Positions 8,334 through 16,228 of a stretch of DNA of 64,000 bases are shown here, piece after piece (position 1 is the first letter of the stretch; every line of letters begins with the position of its first letter). Source of the DNA: Salipiger sp. CCB-MM3 (GTDB taxonomy: Bacteria > Pseudomonadota > Alphaproteobacteria > Rhodobacterales > Rhodobacteraceae); assembly GCF_001687105.1 (NCBI RefSeq), contig NZ_CP014596.1, positions 1,301,001-1,365,000 of the forward strand, written 5' to 3'. The position numbers were made by a program, and so were the translations under genes. A model generated the notes under the pieces. The model was not told the origin of the DNA and did not search any database. It saw only the letters and a program-made list of their open reading frames with translations.

Positions 8334-9742
8334 GGGGCGTCCTCCTCGCTGGGCGGCTCTGCCGGGAGCAGCAGAGAGATGCGAAAGCCGTTCTCTGGAT
8401 GCTCGAGCGCAATCCGCCCGCCAAAGGCCGCAGCCACGGCGCTGACGATCGCCAGCCCCAGCCCGGCGCTGTCCTCGCGGGAACTGCTGCTGCGCTCGAA
8501 ACGCTGGCCAAGCCGGGCGGCCACCTCGGGGGTGGGCCCGGCGCCGCTGTCCTGCACCCAAAGCGCGGCCTCGGCCCCGCGCAGTTCAGCACCAACGGCG
8601 ATGGGCGGGGTGCCGTGCTTGAGCGCATTGGCCAGAAGGTTCTTGGCCGCCTCTCCCACCGAAAACGCATCGGCGCGCACCATCACCGGCTCTTCGCCGA
8701 TCTCCAGCCGCAGGTCCGCCCCCGGCGCGAGCAGCGCGTGGTCGGAACGCTCCATCAGGTCCAGCGCCACCTCGCGCAGATCGAGCGGCGTGCGCGGCGC
8801 GCTTTCGGTGCGGTGAATGACCAGCGCGCGGGACAGAAGCTGATCGAGCAATGCGCCCAGCGACCGCGTGCGGGTCAGCAGCCGCGCCAGCGCCCGCTGC
8901 CGCGCGGCTTCATCCTCCAGATCCTGTATCGATTCGGCCTGCACACGGATCGCCGCCACCGGCGTGCGAAGCTGATGCGCCGCGTCCGAGATCAGGTTGC
9001 GCATCCCCTCCATCTGCCGGTCGAGCCGTCCCATGAAGCGGTTCATCGAGTCCAGCATCACCGTCAGTTCCCGCGGCAGCCGGTCGGTGGGCACCGGGGT
9101 CAGATCATAGGGATCGCGCTGCAGCAGATCCTCGGACAGCGCCTCCAGCGGGCGCATCGCCGAGCGGGTCACCACCCAAGACATCACCAAAAGCGCCAGC
9201 CCGGCCAGCAGCATAGGCAGCAAAGCGTCGAGCGTCAGGTCAAGCGCCATCGCCTGCCGCGCGCGCAGGGTCTGGCCCACGGTGACCGAGATGCCGCCGG
9301 AAAAATCGCGCTCGGCAAAGCGCCGGGTGAGACGGACGAAACGCGCCTCCTCACCATTCAGCCGGGCATCGAAGAACTCGGGTGCCCCGCCCCCGCTACG
9401 CCGGCCCTGCGGCGCAATCAGCGTCTCGTCGAGTCCGGTGATCAGCTCCTCCCCCGGACCGCGCACCGAGTAGTGGATGCGGTCCTCGGGCGCTTGCGCC
9501 AGCAATTCAAAGGCCGAGACCGGCAGGTCGACCAAAGGCGTGCCGCTCTGAATGCGGATCGAGGCGGCGATGTCCTGCGCCGCGCCCAGCAAGATCCGGT
9601 CGTAGGATTGCCGCGCCGCCAGCCGCCCGTTGTAAAGCGTCGAGGCGGCCACCAGCAGGCCGCCGACCAGCAGGATCAGCACCACCGCGCCCAGCACCCG
9701 CGCCGACAGGCTGGACGGCAGCCGCGCCGTGCCCTCAGCCAT
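8330..9742 (-). CDS. tctE: sensor histidine kinase, TctE type
   Basis: A 470-aa membrane sensor kinase. Transmembrane segments lie near residues 14-35 and 185-205 and flank a ~150-residue periplasmic domain of the TctE N-terminal type (TctE_N-like ARQSYDRILLGAAQDIA). A HAMP-like linker, a HisKA dimerisation domain with H-box DAAHQLRTP (about residue 250) and an HATPase domain with N-box NLLANALKHG and G-box SAGLGLAIV follow. Its start overlaps the response-regulator stop by 8 nt and its stop overlaps the binding-protein start. Being divergent from tctCBA, it is expected to sense the tricarboxylate-like substrate and control that transporter. Confidence 0.9.
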   Translation of the reverse strand: MAEGTARLPSSLSARVLGAVVLILLVGGLLVAASTLYNGRLAARQSYDRILLGAAQDIAASIRIQSGTPLVDLPVSAFELLAQAPEDRIHYSVRGPGEELITGLDETLIAPQGRRSGGGAPEFFDARLNGEEARFVRLTRRFAERDFSGGISVTVGQTLRARQAMALDLTLDALLPMLLAGLALLVMSWVVTRSAMRPLEALSEDLLQRDPYDLTPVPTDRLPRELTVMLDSMNRFMGRLDRQMEGMRNLISDAAHQLRTPVAAIRVQAESIQDLEDEAARQRALARLLTRTRSLGALLDQLLSRALVIHRTESAPRTPLDLREVALDLMERSDHALLAPGADLRLEIGEEPVMVRADAFSVGEAAKNLLANALKHGTPPIAVGAELRGAEAALWVQDSGAGPTPEVAARLGQRFERSSSSREDSAGLGLAIVSAVAAAFGGRIALEHPENGFRISLLLPAEPPSEEDAP

Positions 9743-10406
9743 CGAGGCCGATCCGGTAGCCTACGCCGCGCTGCGTGACGATGCCGACACCGCTGCCCGC
9801 GAGCTTTTTGCGCAGACGGGCGATGTAAAGCTCGATCGCATTCACCCCGACGTCGGCATCGCCGAACCCATAGAGGGAATCGTAAAGGCGGCTCTTCCCG
9901 AGATAATTTCCCTGATGCCGGAGCAGCACGCCAAGCAGCGCGGCCTCGCGTCCGGTCAGATCGAGCCGCTTGCCCTCCAGCGTGGCGCTCTGCCCTGCCG
10001 GGGAAAAGGCCAGCGGGCCAAGCACGATCTCGGATCCCTTCTGGTCCGCTTCGCGCCGAACCAAGGCACGCAGCCGCGCCTCAAGCTCGCGCTGGTCGAA
10101 AGGTTTGCCAAGATAGTCGTCCGCGCCAAGGTCGAGCGCGCTCACCCGGTCGTCCACCGAGACCAACGCGGTCAGCATCAGCACCGGCGTGCGGTCGCCC
10201 GCGGCGCGCATGTCGCGCAGCAACCGCAGCCCCGATCCGTCGGGCAGATTGATGTCGAGCACCATCGCGTCATAGCTCTGCACGGCGCGGAAATCTTCAG
10301 CCGCTTCAAGGCAATCGGCCACGTCGCACACGATGCCGGACTGCGCGAGCCGCGTACTGACCCCCTCGGCAAGATCGCTAGCATCCTCGACCATCAGAAC
10401 ACGCAT
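9735..10406 (-). CDS. tctD: OmpR-family response regulator, TctD type
   Basis: A 223-aa protein with a receiver domain (acidic pair E7-D8, phospho-acceptor Asp51 in VLDINLPDG, Lys in LGKPFD) and a C-terminal winged helix (Trans_reg_C, about 125-220, ending TQRGVGYRIGLDG). The ATG at 10406 gives the standard MRVLMVED start; an upstream in-frame extension lies antisense to tctC and is not used. First gene of the leftward operon with the kinase and binding protein. Direct repeats in the gap to tctC (10450-10481) are likely its operator. Confidence 0.9.
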   Translation of the reverse strand: MRVLMVEDASDLAEGVSTRLAQSGIVCDVADCLEAAEDFRAVQSYDAMVLDINLPDGSGLRLLRDMRAAGDRTPVLMLTALVSVDDRVSALDLGADDYLGKPFDQRELEARLRALVRREADQKGSEIVLGPLAFSPAGQSATLEGKRLDLTGREAALLGVLLRHQGNYLGKSRLYDSLYGFGDADVGVNAIELYIARLRKKLAGSGVGIVTQRGVGYRIGLDG

Positions 10407-10449
10407 GGCACTGGTACTCCTCTTCGCTGACGAAGCGTTCCGGCGCGCT

Positions 10450-10481
10450 AACAGGTCTCTGACAGGTTCGCGACAGCTTCG
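10450..10481 (+). promoter_or_regulatory. three direct repeats at 11-bp spacing upstream of tctC (candidate TctD boxes)
   Basis: AACAGGTCTC (10450-10459), GACAGGTTCG (10461-10470) and GACAGCTTCG (10472-10481) are imperfect direct repeats, each displaced by 11 bp, one helical turn. This tandem arrangement is how OmpR/PhoB-type dimers bind. They lie 43 nt upstream of tctD and 118 nt upstream of tctC. Confidence 0.55.
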
Positions 10482-10598
10482 TGGCTTAGAGACACGTCTT
10501 AACCCGCAACCGGGGAGGCTGCAAAGCGCAGTCGGGTTCTGCGGGGAACTGACGGGGTCGCGTTCGGTATGCGCGGCGCCGACCATGAGGAGGATACC

Positions 10599-11588
10599 AT
10601 GTTTATCAATGCAACCCGCGGCCTCATTGCCGCGACCGTTCTGGGTGTTTCCGCCCTTGCCGCTCAGGCGCAGGACTATACCCCCGAGAACCCCGAGTGC
10701 ATCGCACCGGCGAACCCCGGCGGTGGCTGGGACTTCACCTGCCGTCAGGTCGGCAAATCCATGCAGGATCTCGGGCTGATCTCGAAGACCATGCAGGTAG
10801 TCAACCTCGCAGGCGGCGGCGGCGGCGTGGCCTTCGCCGAAGTGGTCAACAAGCGCGGCGACGACAACGATCTGATCGTTGCGGCCAGCTCGGCCACCGC
10901 GACCCGTCTGGCGCAAGGCGCCTATCCGGGCAACACCACCGATCAGGTGCGCTGGCTGGCGTCGATCGGCGCGGACTACGGCGTGCTTGCGGTGTCCGCT
11001 GACAGCGAGATCGAGACGCTTCCGCAACTGCTCGACATGATCAAGGCAGACCCGCGGTCGGTCTCTGTGGCGGGCGGCTCGGCCGTTGGCGGCTGGGACC
11101 ACCTGAAGGTGCTGATCGCCGCATCCGCCTATGGCATCGAAGACGTGCGCAAGGTGAAATACGTGGCCTTCGACGGCGGCGGCGAGGCGGTGACCCAGCT
11201 GCTCGCAGGCTCGGTGCAGGCCTTCACCGGTGACGCATCCGAAGCCAAAGGCTTTGTCGACTCCGGCGACATCAAGGTCATCGCCGTGCTCGCGCCCGAG
11301 CGTCTGGAAGGCGACTTCGCCGATTTCCCGACCGCCAAGGAACAGGGTGTCGACGCCATCGGTGCCAACTGGCGCGGCTTCTACGCCCCCGAGGGCATGA
11401 GCGACGAAGCCTACAACGCTTGGGTTTCGAAGATCGGTGATCTCTATGCCTCCGACGAGTGGAAAGAGATCATGTCGGCCAATGGCCTCGCCCCGCTCGA
11501 CCTGCAGGGCGAAGAGTTCGAGCAGTTCGTCTCGGACAGCGTGAGCGAGATCCAGAACATCTCGCGCGAGATCGGCATCATTAAGTGA
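10599..11588 (+). CDS. tctC: tripartite tricarboxylate transporter substrate-binding protein TctC
   Basis: A 329-aa periplasmic binding protein of the Bug/TctC family. A signal peptide (about 1-24, ending AAQAQ) is followed by the two-lobed fold, with family features such as CIAPANPGGGWDFTCRQVG near the mature start and the stretch VNLAGGGGGVAFAEV. ATG 10599 is preceded by GAGGAGG at good spacing; an in-frame ATG at 10569 lacks one. It delivers a carboxylate, classically citrate or tricarballylate, to the TctAB permease encoded downstream. A long hairpin follows the stop. Confidence 0.92.
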   Translation: MFINATRGLIAATVLGVSALAAQAQDYTPENPECIAPANPGGGWDFTCRQVGKSMQDLGLISKTMQVVNLAGGGGGVAFAEVVNKRGDDNDLIVAASSATATRLAQGAYPGNTTDQVRWLASIGADYGVLAVSADSEIETLPQLLDMIKADPRSVSVAGGSAVGGWDHLKVLIAASAYGIEDVRKVKYVAFDGGGEAVTQLLAGSVQAFTGDASEAKGFVDSGDIKVIAVLAPERLEGDFADFPTAKEQGVDAIGANWRGFYAPEGMSDEAYNAWVSKIGDLYASDEWKEIMSANGLAPLDLQGEEFEQFVSDSVSEIQNISREIGIIK

Positions 11589-11606
11589 CCTGATCCCACG
11601 CTCGGC

Positions 11607-11640
11607 GCGGCGGGCCCTTTCCTCCCAGAGGGCCCGCCGC
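11607..11640 (+). terminator. intra-operon hairpin after tctC
   Basis: A perfect 12-bp stem (11607-11618 with 11629-11640, GCGGCGGGCCCT) with a 10-nt loop and no U-tract lies between tctC and tctB. It probably stabilises the 3' end of the binding-protein message or partly attenuates read-through, raising TctC over TctAB. Confidence 0.6.
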
Positions 11641-11677
11641 CTCCTAATATCCTTTCACGCAAACCAAGGGGGATCCC

Positions 11678-12109
11678 ATGAGTGACCGCATCTTCGGCCT
11701 CTTCGGCCTGGCGCTCGCCATCTTCTTTGCCTGGGCGGCGCTGCAGATCGAGGAGAGCTTCCTCTCTGACGAAGTCGGCCCCAAGGCCTTCCCGCTGATC
11801 ATCGCCACCATCCTCGGCATCTCGTCCATCTTCATCGCGCTGAAACCGGACGCCGAACCGCAGTGGCCCGCCCTGCCCCGTCTGGTCGAGATTCTCGCCG
11901 CTGTCGTGGTGATGATCCTCTACGCCGAGTTCCTGCCGATCGCAGGGTTCGTCATCGCCACCGCCGTTGCCGCCGCCTATCTGACGTGGCGCCTTGGCAG
12001 CGCGCCGCTGCAGTCGCTGCTGATCGGCGTGCTGACCTCTGTCGGCATCTACGTTGTCTTCCATCTGGCGCTGGGGCTGTCGCTCGCCCGCGGCCCGCTG
12101 GGCTTCTGA
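11678..12109 (+). CDS. tctB: tripartite tricarboxylate transporter small permease TctB
   Basis: A 143-aa inner-membrane protein with about four hydrophobic segments (near 8-25, 38-55, 70-95, 105-130) and the TctB-typical arrangement of an N-terminal FGLFGLALAIFFAWAALQI helix. AAGGGGG lies 7 nt upstream of the ATG. It partners with TctA, which follows after 13 nt. Confidence 0.88.
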   Translation: MSDRIFGLFGLALAIFFAWAALQIEESFLSDEVGPKAFPLIIATILGISSIFIALKPDAEPQWPALPRLVEILAAVVVMILYAEFLPIAGFVIATAVAAAYLTWRLGSAPLQSLLIGVLTSVGIYVVFHLALGLSLARGPLGF

Positions 12110-12122
12110 GGAGAGGGCCGAA

Positions 12123-13661
12123 ATGGACGTATTCGCAAGTCTCGGCGACGGTTTTGCCGTTGCCTTCACCCTGCAGAACCTCGGCCTCGCGCTGCTGGGC
12201 TGCTTTCTGGGCACCATCATGGGCGCGCTGCCGGGCCTTGGCCCGTCGAACGGCGTCGCCATCCTGATCCCGCTCGCCTTCACCCTCGGGCTTGGCCCGA
12301 CGCCCTCGCTGATCCTACTGACCTCGGTCTATTACGGCGCCATGTACGGCGGGCGGATCAGTTCGATCCTGCTTGGCATTCCCGGTGACGAACCGGCGAT
12401 GATGACCGTGCTCGACGGCCACCCGATGGCCAAGAAGGGCATGGCCGGCGAGGCGCTCTCGCTGTCGGGCATCGCTTCCTTCGTCGGTGCGTTCTTAGCC
12501 ACATGGGGCCTGATCTTCCTCGCGCCACAACTGGTGAAGATCGCGCTGCTGTTCGGACCGGCGGAATATTTCGCCCTCTTCGCGCTGGCCTTCGCCACGC
12601 TTGGCGGCGTGTCGTCGACCAATCAGGCGAAATCGGCCTTCGCCGCCATGCTCGGCCTTGGCCTTGCGATGATCGGCGTCGACACCCAGACCGGCGTGCC
12701 GCGCTTCACCTTCGGCGAAGTGCACCTCTATGACGGTCTCGATTTCCTCGTGGCTATCGTTGGCCTCTTCGCTCTGTCGGAAGTCTTCATCTTCCTCGAG
12801 CATCGCCACGGCAGCGCTGATGCGTCCTCGAACCAGCTGAAGCTGGGCCGCCTCACCCCGCCGATGTCGATGATCAAGAAATGCACCCCCACCATGCTGC
12901 GCACCTCGGTGCTGGGCTTCATCGCGGGCGTTCTGCCCGGCGCGGGGGCTTCGCTGGGCTCGTTCATCTCGTACTCGATGGAAAAGCGGCTGGTGGACAA
13001 GGAAGGCACTTTCGGCACCGGGGATCCGCGCGGCGTGGCCGCCCCCGAGGCGGGCAACAACGCCGCCGCCGGTGGCGCGCTGGTGCCGATGTTGGCGCTG
13101 GGTGTGCCGGGCTCGGGCACCACGGCGGTTCTGCTGGCGGTGCTGCTGTCGCTCAACATCACCCCCGGCCCGCTGCTCTTTGCCCAGAACCCCGATGTGG
13201 TCTGGGGCCTGATCGCCGCGCTCTTCATCGCCAACATCATGCTGCTGGCGCTGAACATCCCGATGGTGGGCATCTTCACCCGCGTGCTGATGGTGCCGCC
13301 GCGCATCCTGATGCCGATCGTCGCCATGGTCAGCTTTGTCGGCATCTACGGCATCTCGGGCTCGAGCTTCGATCTGCTGATCATGATCGGCTTTGGCGTG
13401 ATGGGCTGGGTGCTGCGCAAGCTCGACGTGCCGCTGGTGCCGATCATCCTCGGCACGCTGCTTGGCAACACGATGGAGAACAACCTGCGCCGCGCGATCA
13501 CCATCGACAACGGCGATTGGTTCACCCTGATCGACAGTCCGCTGTCGATCGCACTCTGGGCCATCGCGATCCTCGGCTTCATCATGCCGCTGATCGTGGG
13601 CCGCGTGGTGCGCGCCAAGATGCACCGCCGCCGGGACGAAGAAGGCGTGCTGAGCGACTGA
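12123..13661 (+). CDS. tctA: tripartite tricarboxylate transporter large permease TctA
   Basis: A 512-aa membrane protein with about 12 hydrophobic segments. It carries the TctA hallmark glycine-rich motifs GTIMGALPGLGPSNGVAILIP (about 33-53) and, in the second repeat, FIAGVLPGAGASLGSFISY and AAPEAGNNAAAGGALVPMLALGVPGSGTTAVLL. These form the proposed substrate pathway of a secondary carboxylate symporter. ATG 12123 has GAGGAG upstream; earlier in-frame starts overlap tctB. Last gene of the tctCBA operon, ending at an intrinsic terminator. Confidence 0.93.
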   Translation: MDVFASLGDGFAVAFTLQNLGLALLGCFLGTIMGALPGLGPSNGVAILIPLAFTLGLGPTPSLILLTSVYYGAMYGGRISSILLGIPGDEPAMMTVLDGHPMAKKGMAGEALSLSGIASFVGAFLATWGLIFLAPQLVKIALLFGPAEYFALFALAFATLGGVSSTNQAKSAFAAMLGLGLAMIGVDTQTGVPRFTFGEVHLYDGLDFLVAIVGLFALSEVFIFLEHRHGSADASSNQLKLGRLTPPMSMIKKCTPTMLRTSVLGFIAGVLPGAGASLGSFISYSMEKRLVDKEGTFGTGDPRGVAAPEAGNNAAAGGALVPMLALGVPGSGTTAVLLAVLLSLNITPGPLLFAQNPDVVWGLIAALFIANIMLLALNIPMVGIFTRVLMVPPRILMPIVAMVSFVGIYGISGSSFDLLIMIGFGVMGWVLRKLDVPLVPIILGTLLGNTMENNLRRAITIDNGDWFTLIDSPLSIALWAIAILGFIMPLIVGRVVRAKMHRRRDEEGVLSD

Positions 13662-13686
13662 CCCCTCACCCCGCTTTGCACGACAA

Positions 13687-13713
13687 GGCCCCCGCCACGG
13701 CGGGGGCCTTTTT
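13687..13713 (+). terminator. intrinsic terminator of tctCBA
   Basis: GGCCCCCGCC pairs with GGCGGGGGCC around a very short loop (13687-13708), followed by five T (13709-13713). It lies 25 nt after the tctA stop and just before the convergent D-amino-acid enzyme gene. Confidence 0.88.
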
Positions 13714-13740
13714 CATTCGACCAATGGCGCTCGGACCTGC

Positions 13741-14874
13741 TTACCAGCCGCCGAAGCGCGCCCAGCTTTGCAGCGGACCAGGGCGCGCGGGGATCACCGA
13801 ATAGCCGCCGTGCTGCGCCGCCGTGGCACAGGCATGGTTGGGCAGGATGCGCAGCAGCGTGCCCACCGGCAGATCGGGCATGGGGCCGGCGGCGCCGTCG
13901 CGACGCGCGATGATGCCGTGTTCCTGATTGGCCGCGGTGACGATCAGATCGGGGATCACCCGCCCCTCGGCGTCGCACACAATGCCATAGCCCTGATCCA
14001 CCGCCTGCGCCGCCGTGCCGCGATCGCGTGACATTGCCATCCAGCCCGCGTCGATCAGCACCCAGCCCTTGTCGGGCTGATGGCCGATCACCGACGCCAG
14101 AACCGACAGCGCGACATCCTCGGTCGTGCACACGCCGATGCCCGCCATCACCAGATCGAAGAACATATAGACCCCGGCGCGCAGTTCGGTGACCCCGGTG
14201 AGGTCTTGTGCCGCGTGGGCGGTGGGCGTCGAGCCGACGCTGACCACCGGGCAAGCCATCCCCGCCGCGCGCAGCGCCTCTGCAGCCGCCACGGTGGCGG
14301 CGCGCTCGCGTTCGGCAAATTCGGCATGCGCTTCTGCGCCCGACACGCCATAGCTTTCGCCCGCGTGGGTCACCACGCCGCGCAGCGCGTCTGCACCCGT
14401 CAGAATGCGCGCAATCTCGAGCAGGCTCGGGTCTTCCGCCGAGAGCCCGCCGCGATGGCCGTCGCTGTCGATCTCGATCAGCGCCGGGATGCCCGCCTCG
14501 GCCACTGCCCGCGCCTGCCCGACGCTGTCGAGGATCACCACCAGATCACAGCCGCGCCCGCGCAGCGCCTGCACGCGCGGCAGCTTTCCGGGCGCGATCC
14601 CAACCGCATAGAGAATGTCATTGTACCCGGCGGCGGCAAAAACCTCGGCCTCTGCCAGCGTCGAGACGGTGATCGGCCCCGGAGTGCCGCCGCTCATCCG
14701 CTCGGCCACCTCCAGCGATTTCGCGGTCTTCATATGCGGGCGCAGGGTAACGCCCAGATCCGCCGCGTGCTGCGAAAGCCGCGCGAGATTGCGCAGCATC
14801 TTCGCCTCGTCAAGGATCAGCGCCGGCGTGGTGAGCCCTTCGAAAATGGCGGGATGTGTGGACATGGGCGACAT
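13741..14874 (-). CDS. PLP-dependent D-serine dehydratase / D-threonine aldolase family enzyme (DSD1-like)
   Basis: A 377-aa fold-type III PLP enzyme. The N-terminal alanine-racemase-like TIM barrel has the PLP lysine in RPHMKTAKS (Lys near 49), and the C-terminal domain contains PNHACATAAQ, whose His-x-Cys pair binds the catalytic metal in D-serine dehydratases and D-threonine aldolases. It likely cleaves or deaminates a D-3-hydroxyamino acid. It may start at MSPMSTHP (14874) or 9 nt later. It is divergent from a TRAP operon that ends in a racemase-family gene, hinting at a D-amino-acid (or hydroxy-aspartate-like) uptake and degradation locus. The exact substrate cannot be read from sequence. 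Confidence 0.85.
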   Translation of the reverse strand: MSPMSTHPAIFEGLTTPALILDEAKMLRNLARLSQHAADLGVTLRPHMKTAKSLEVAERMSGGTPGPITVSTLAEAEVFAAAGYNDILYAVGIAPGKLPRVQALRGRGCDLVVILDSVGQARAVAEAGIPALIEIDSDGHRGGLSAEDPSLLEIARILTGADALRGVVTHAGESYGVSGAEAHAEFAERERAATVAAAEALRAAGMACPVVSVGSTPTAHAAQDLTGVTELRAGVYMFFDLVMAGIGVCTTEDVALSVLASVIGHQPDKGWVLIDAGWMAMSRDRGTAAQAVDQGYGIVCDAEGRVIPDLIVTAANQEHGIIARRDGAAGPMPDLPVGTLLRILPNHACATAAQHGGYSVIPARPGPLQSWARFGGW

Positions 14875-14973
14875 GGGCGGCTCTCCTTGCGTTCTGGCCT
14901 GTCACGGCTTTGCGCGCTTTTACCCGTTTCGCCGGGTTTTGACAGGCACCCGCCCGCGCGCAGCATTTGCATA

Positions 14974-15006
14974 GGAACGATGCGGCAACTCCCGATGCGG
15001 CGTTCC
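14974..15006. promoter_or_regulatory. inverted and direct repeats in the gap between the D-amino-acid enzyme and TRAP genes
   Basis: GGAACG (14974-14979) and CGTTCC (15001-15006) form an inverted repeat around two direct copies of GATGCGGC (14979-14986, 14994-15001) in the 235-nt divergent region. It is a candidate operator. No dedicated regulator gene is in this locus; the nearest is the TetR gene at 18879. Confidence 0.35.
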
Positions 15007-15109
15007 AATGGCGAAAAACTTCTGCAAACCTCGTTGCAAATGACTCGCCGATCAACATTGATGGCGGGACAGAACAATAAAAACCAATGCAACCACAGAG
15101 AGGTACACC

Positions 15110-16078
15110 ATGAAGTTCACCGCAGCCGCGTTCCTGACGCTGACCACCGCGCTCGCAGGCGCCGCCTCGGCCGAGACCTGGGACATGCCGATGGCCTACC
15201 CGGCCAGCAACTACCACACCGAGAACGCCCAGATGTTCGCCGACGCCGTCAAAGAGTGCACCGGCGGCGAGTTGGAGATCGTGATCCACGCGGGCGGCTC
15301 GCTGTTCAAGGGTGACGAGATCAAGCGCGCCGTGCAACTGGGCGAAGCCCAGATCGGCGAGCGCCTTCTGTCGGCCCATGCCAACGAAGACCCGGTTTTC
15401 GCCTACGACTCGATCCCCTTCCTCGCCACCTCCTTCGAGGCGTCCGAAAAGCTGCGCGCCGCCGCAGAGCCGACGCTTGCCAAGGTGCTCGAAGCGCAGA
15501 ACATCGTGCCGCTCTACTCGGTGCCGTGGCCGCCGCAGGGGCTGTATTTCTCCAAGCCCGTCACCACGCCCGAAGAGATGGAAGGCGTGAAGTTCCGCGC
15601 CTACAACTCGATCACCGCGGAAGTCGCTGAACTGGCGGGCATGGTGCCGACGCAGGTTGAAGCCGCCGATCTCAAGCAGGCACTGGCCACCGGCGTCGTC
15701 TCGGCGATGATCTCTTCGGGCGCCACCGGCGTGGACGAAAGCGTCTGGGAGGACATGACCAACTTCTACGACGTGAAGGCTTGGCTGCCGCGCAACACGG
15801 TCTTTGCCAACAAAGACGCGCTTGACGGTCTGTCGGACGAAGCCCGGACCTGCGTGATGGACGAGGCCGAAGCCGCCCAGACCCGCGGCGCCGAGAAGGC
15901 AGCCGAACTGGCAGGCGGTTTCGTCAAGACGCTGGCCGACAACGGCATGGACGTGAACCCGCCCGCCGAGGCGATCACCACCAAGCTGCAGGAGATCGGC
16001 AAGACCATGACCGCCGAGTGGAAAGAGAACGCCGGCGAGAACGGTGCCGCGATCATCGACGCCTACGACGCCGAGTAA
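15110..16078 (+). CDS. TRAP transporter substrate-binding protein DctP (locus 1)
   Basis: A 322-aa periplasmic protein with signal peptide (1-20, ending AASA-E) and DctP-family fold. It keeps the region around VKFRAYNS (residue ~166) that holds the conserved carboxylate-binding arginine of DctP proteins, but the rest is diverged from C4-dicarboxylate binders. It begins an operon with the fused DctQM permease 150 nt downstream and a racemase-family gene. The ligand is inferred to be an amino-acid-like carboxylate from the neighbours. AGAGAGG precedes the ATG. Confidence 0.9.
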   Translation: MKFTAAAFLTLTTALAGAASAETWDMPMAYPASNYHTENAQMFADAVKECTGGELEIVIHAGGSLFKGDEIKRAVQLGEAQIGERLLSAHANEDPVFAYDSIPFLATSFEASEKLRAAAEPTLAKVLEAQNIVPLYSVPWPPQGLYFSKPVTTPEEMEGVKFRAYNSITAEVAELAGMVPTQVEAADLKQALATGVVSAMISSGATGVDESVWEDMTNFYDVKAWLPRNTVFANKDALDGLSDEARTCVMDEAEAAQTRGAEKAAELAGGFVKTLADNGMDVNPPAEAITTKLQEIGKTMTAEWKENAGENGAAIIDAYDAE

Positions 16079-16098
16079 GGACAAGGCAACGCTGATAC

Positions 16099-16127
16099 GG
16101 GGCGTCCCGGTCTTGCCGGGGCGCCCC
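16099..16127 (+). terminator. intra-operon hairpin after dctP (locus 1)
   Basis: A 12-bp GC-rich stem (16099-16110 with 16116-16127, one G-U pair) with a 5-nt loop, 20 nt after the dctP stop and with no U-tract. It likely protects or enriches the binding-protein part of the transcript. Confidence 0.55.
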
Positions 16128-16228
16128 TGCGCCATCCGCACCCGCGGTGTGGTGCCGGTGTTGCGGGCCCCGATATGACCTCTCAAGAGACCCTAGAAAA
16201 AGACCAAGAGACCACAGGAGGGCAGCCC

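Noticed and set aside
16175..16228. Upstream start for the fused DctQM protein
   Set aside because: The ATG at 16229 has AGGAGG at 7 nt and gives a normal small-permease N-terminus; the 18 extra residues are hydrophilic and lack a ribosome-binding site.
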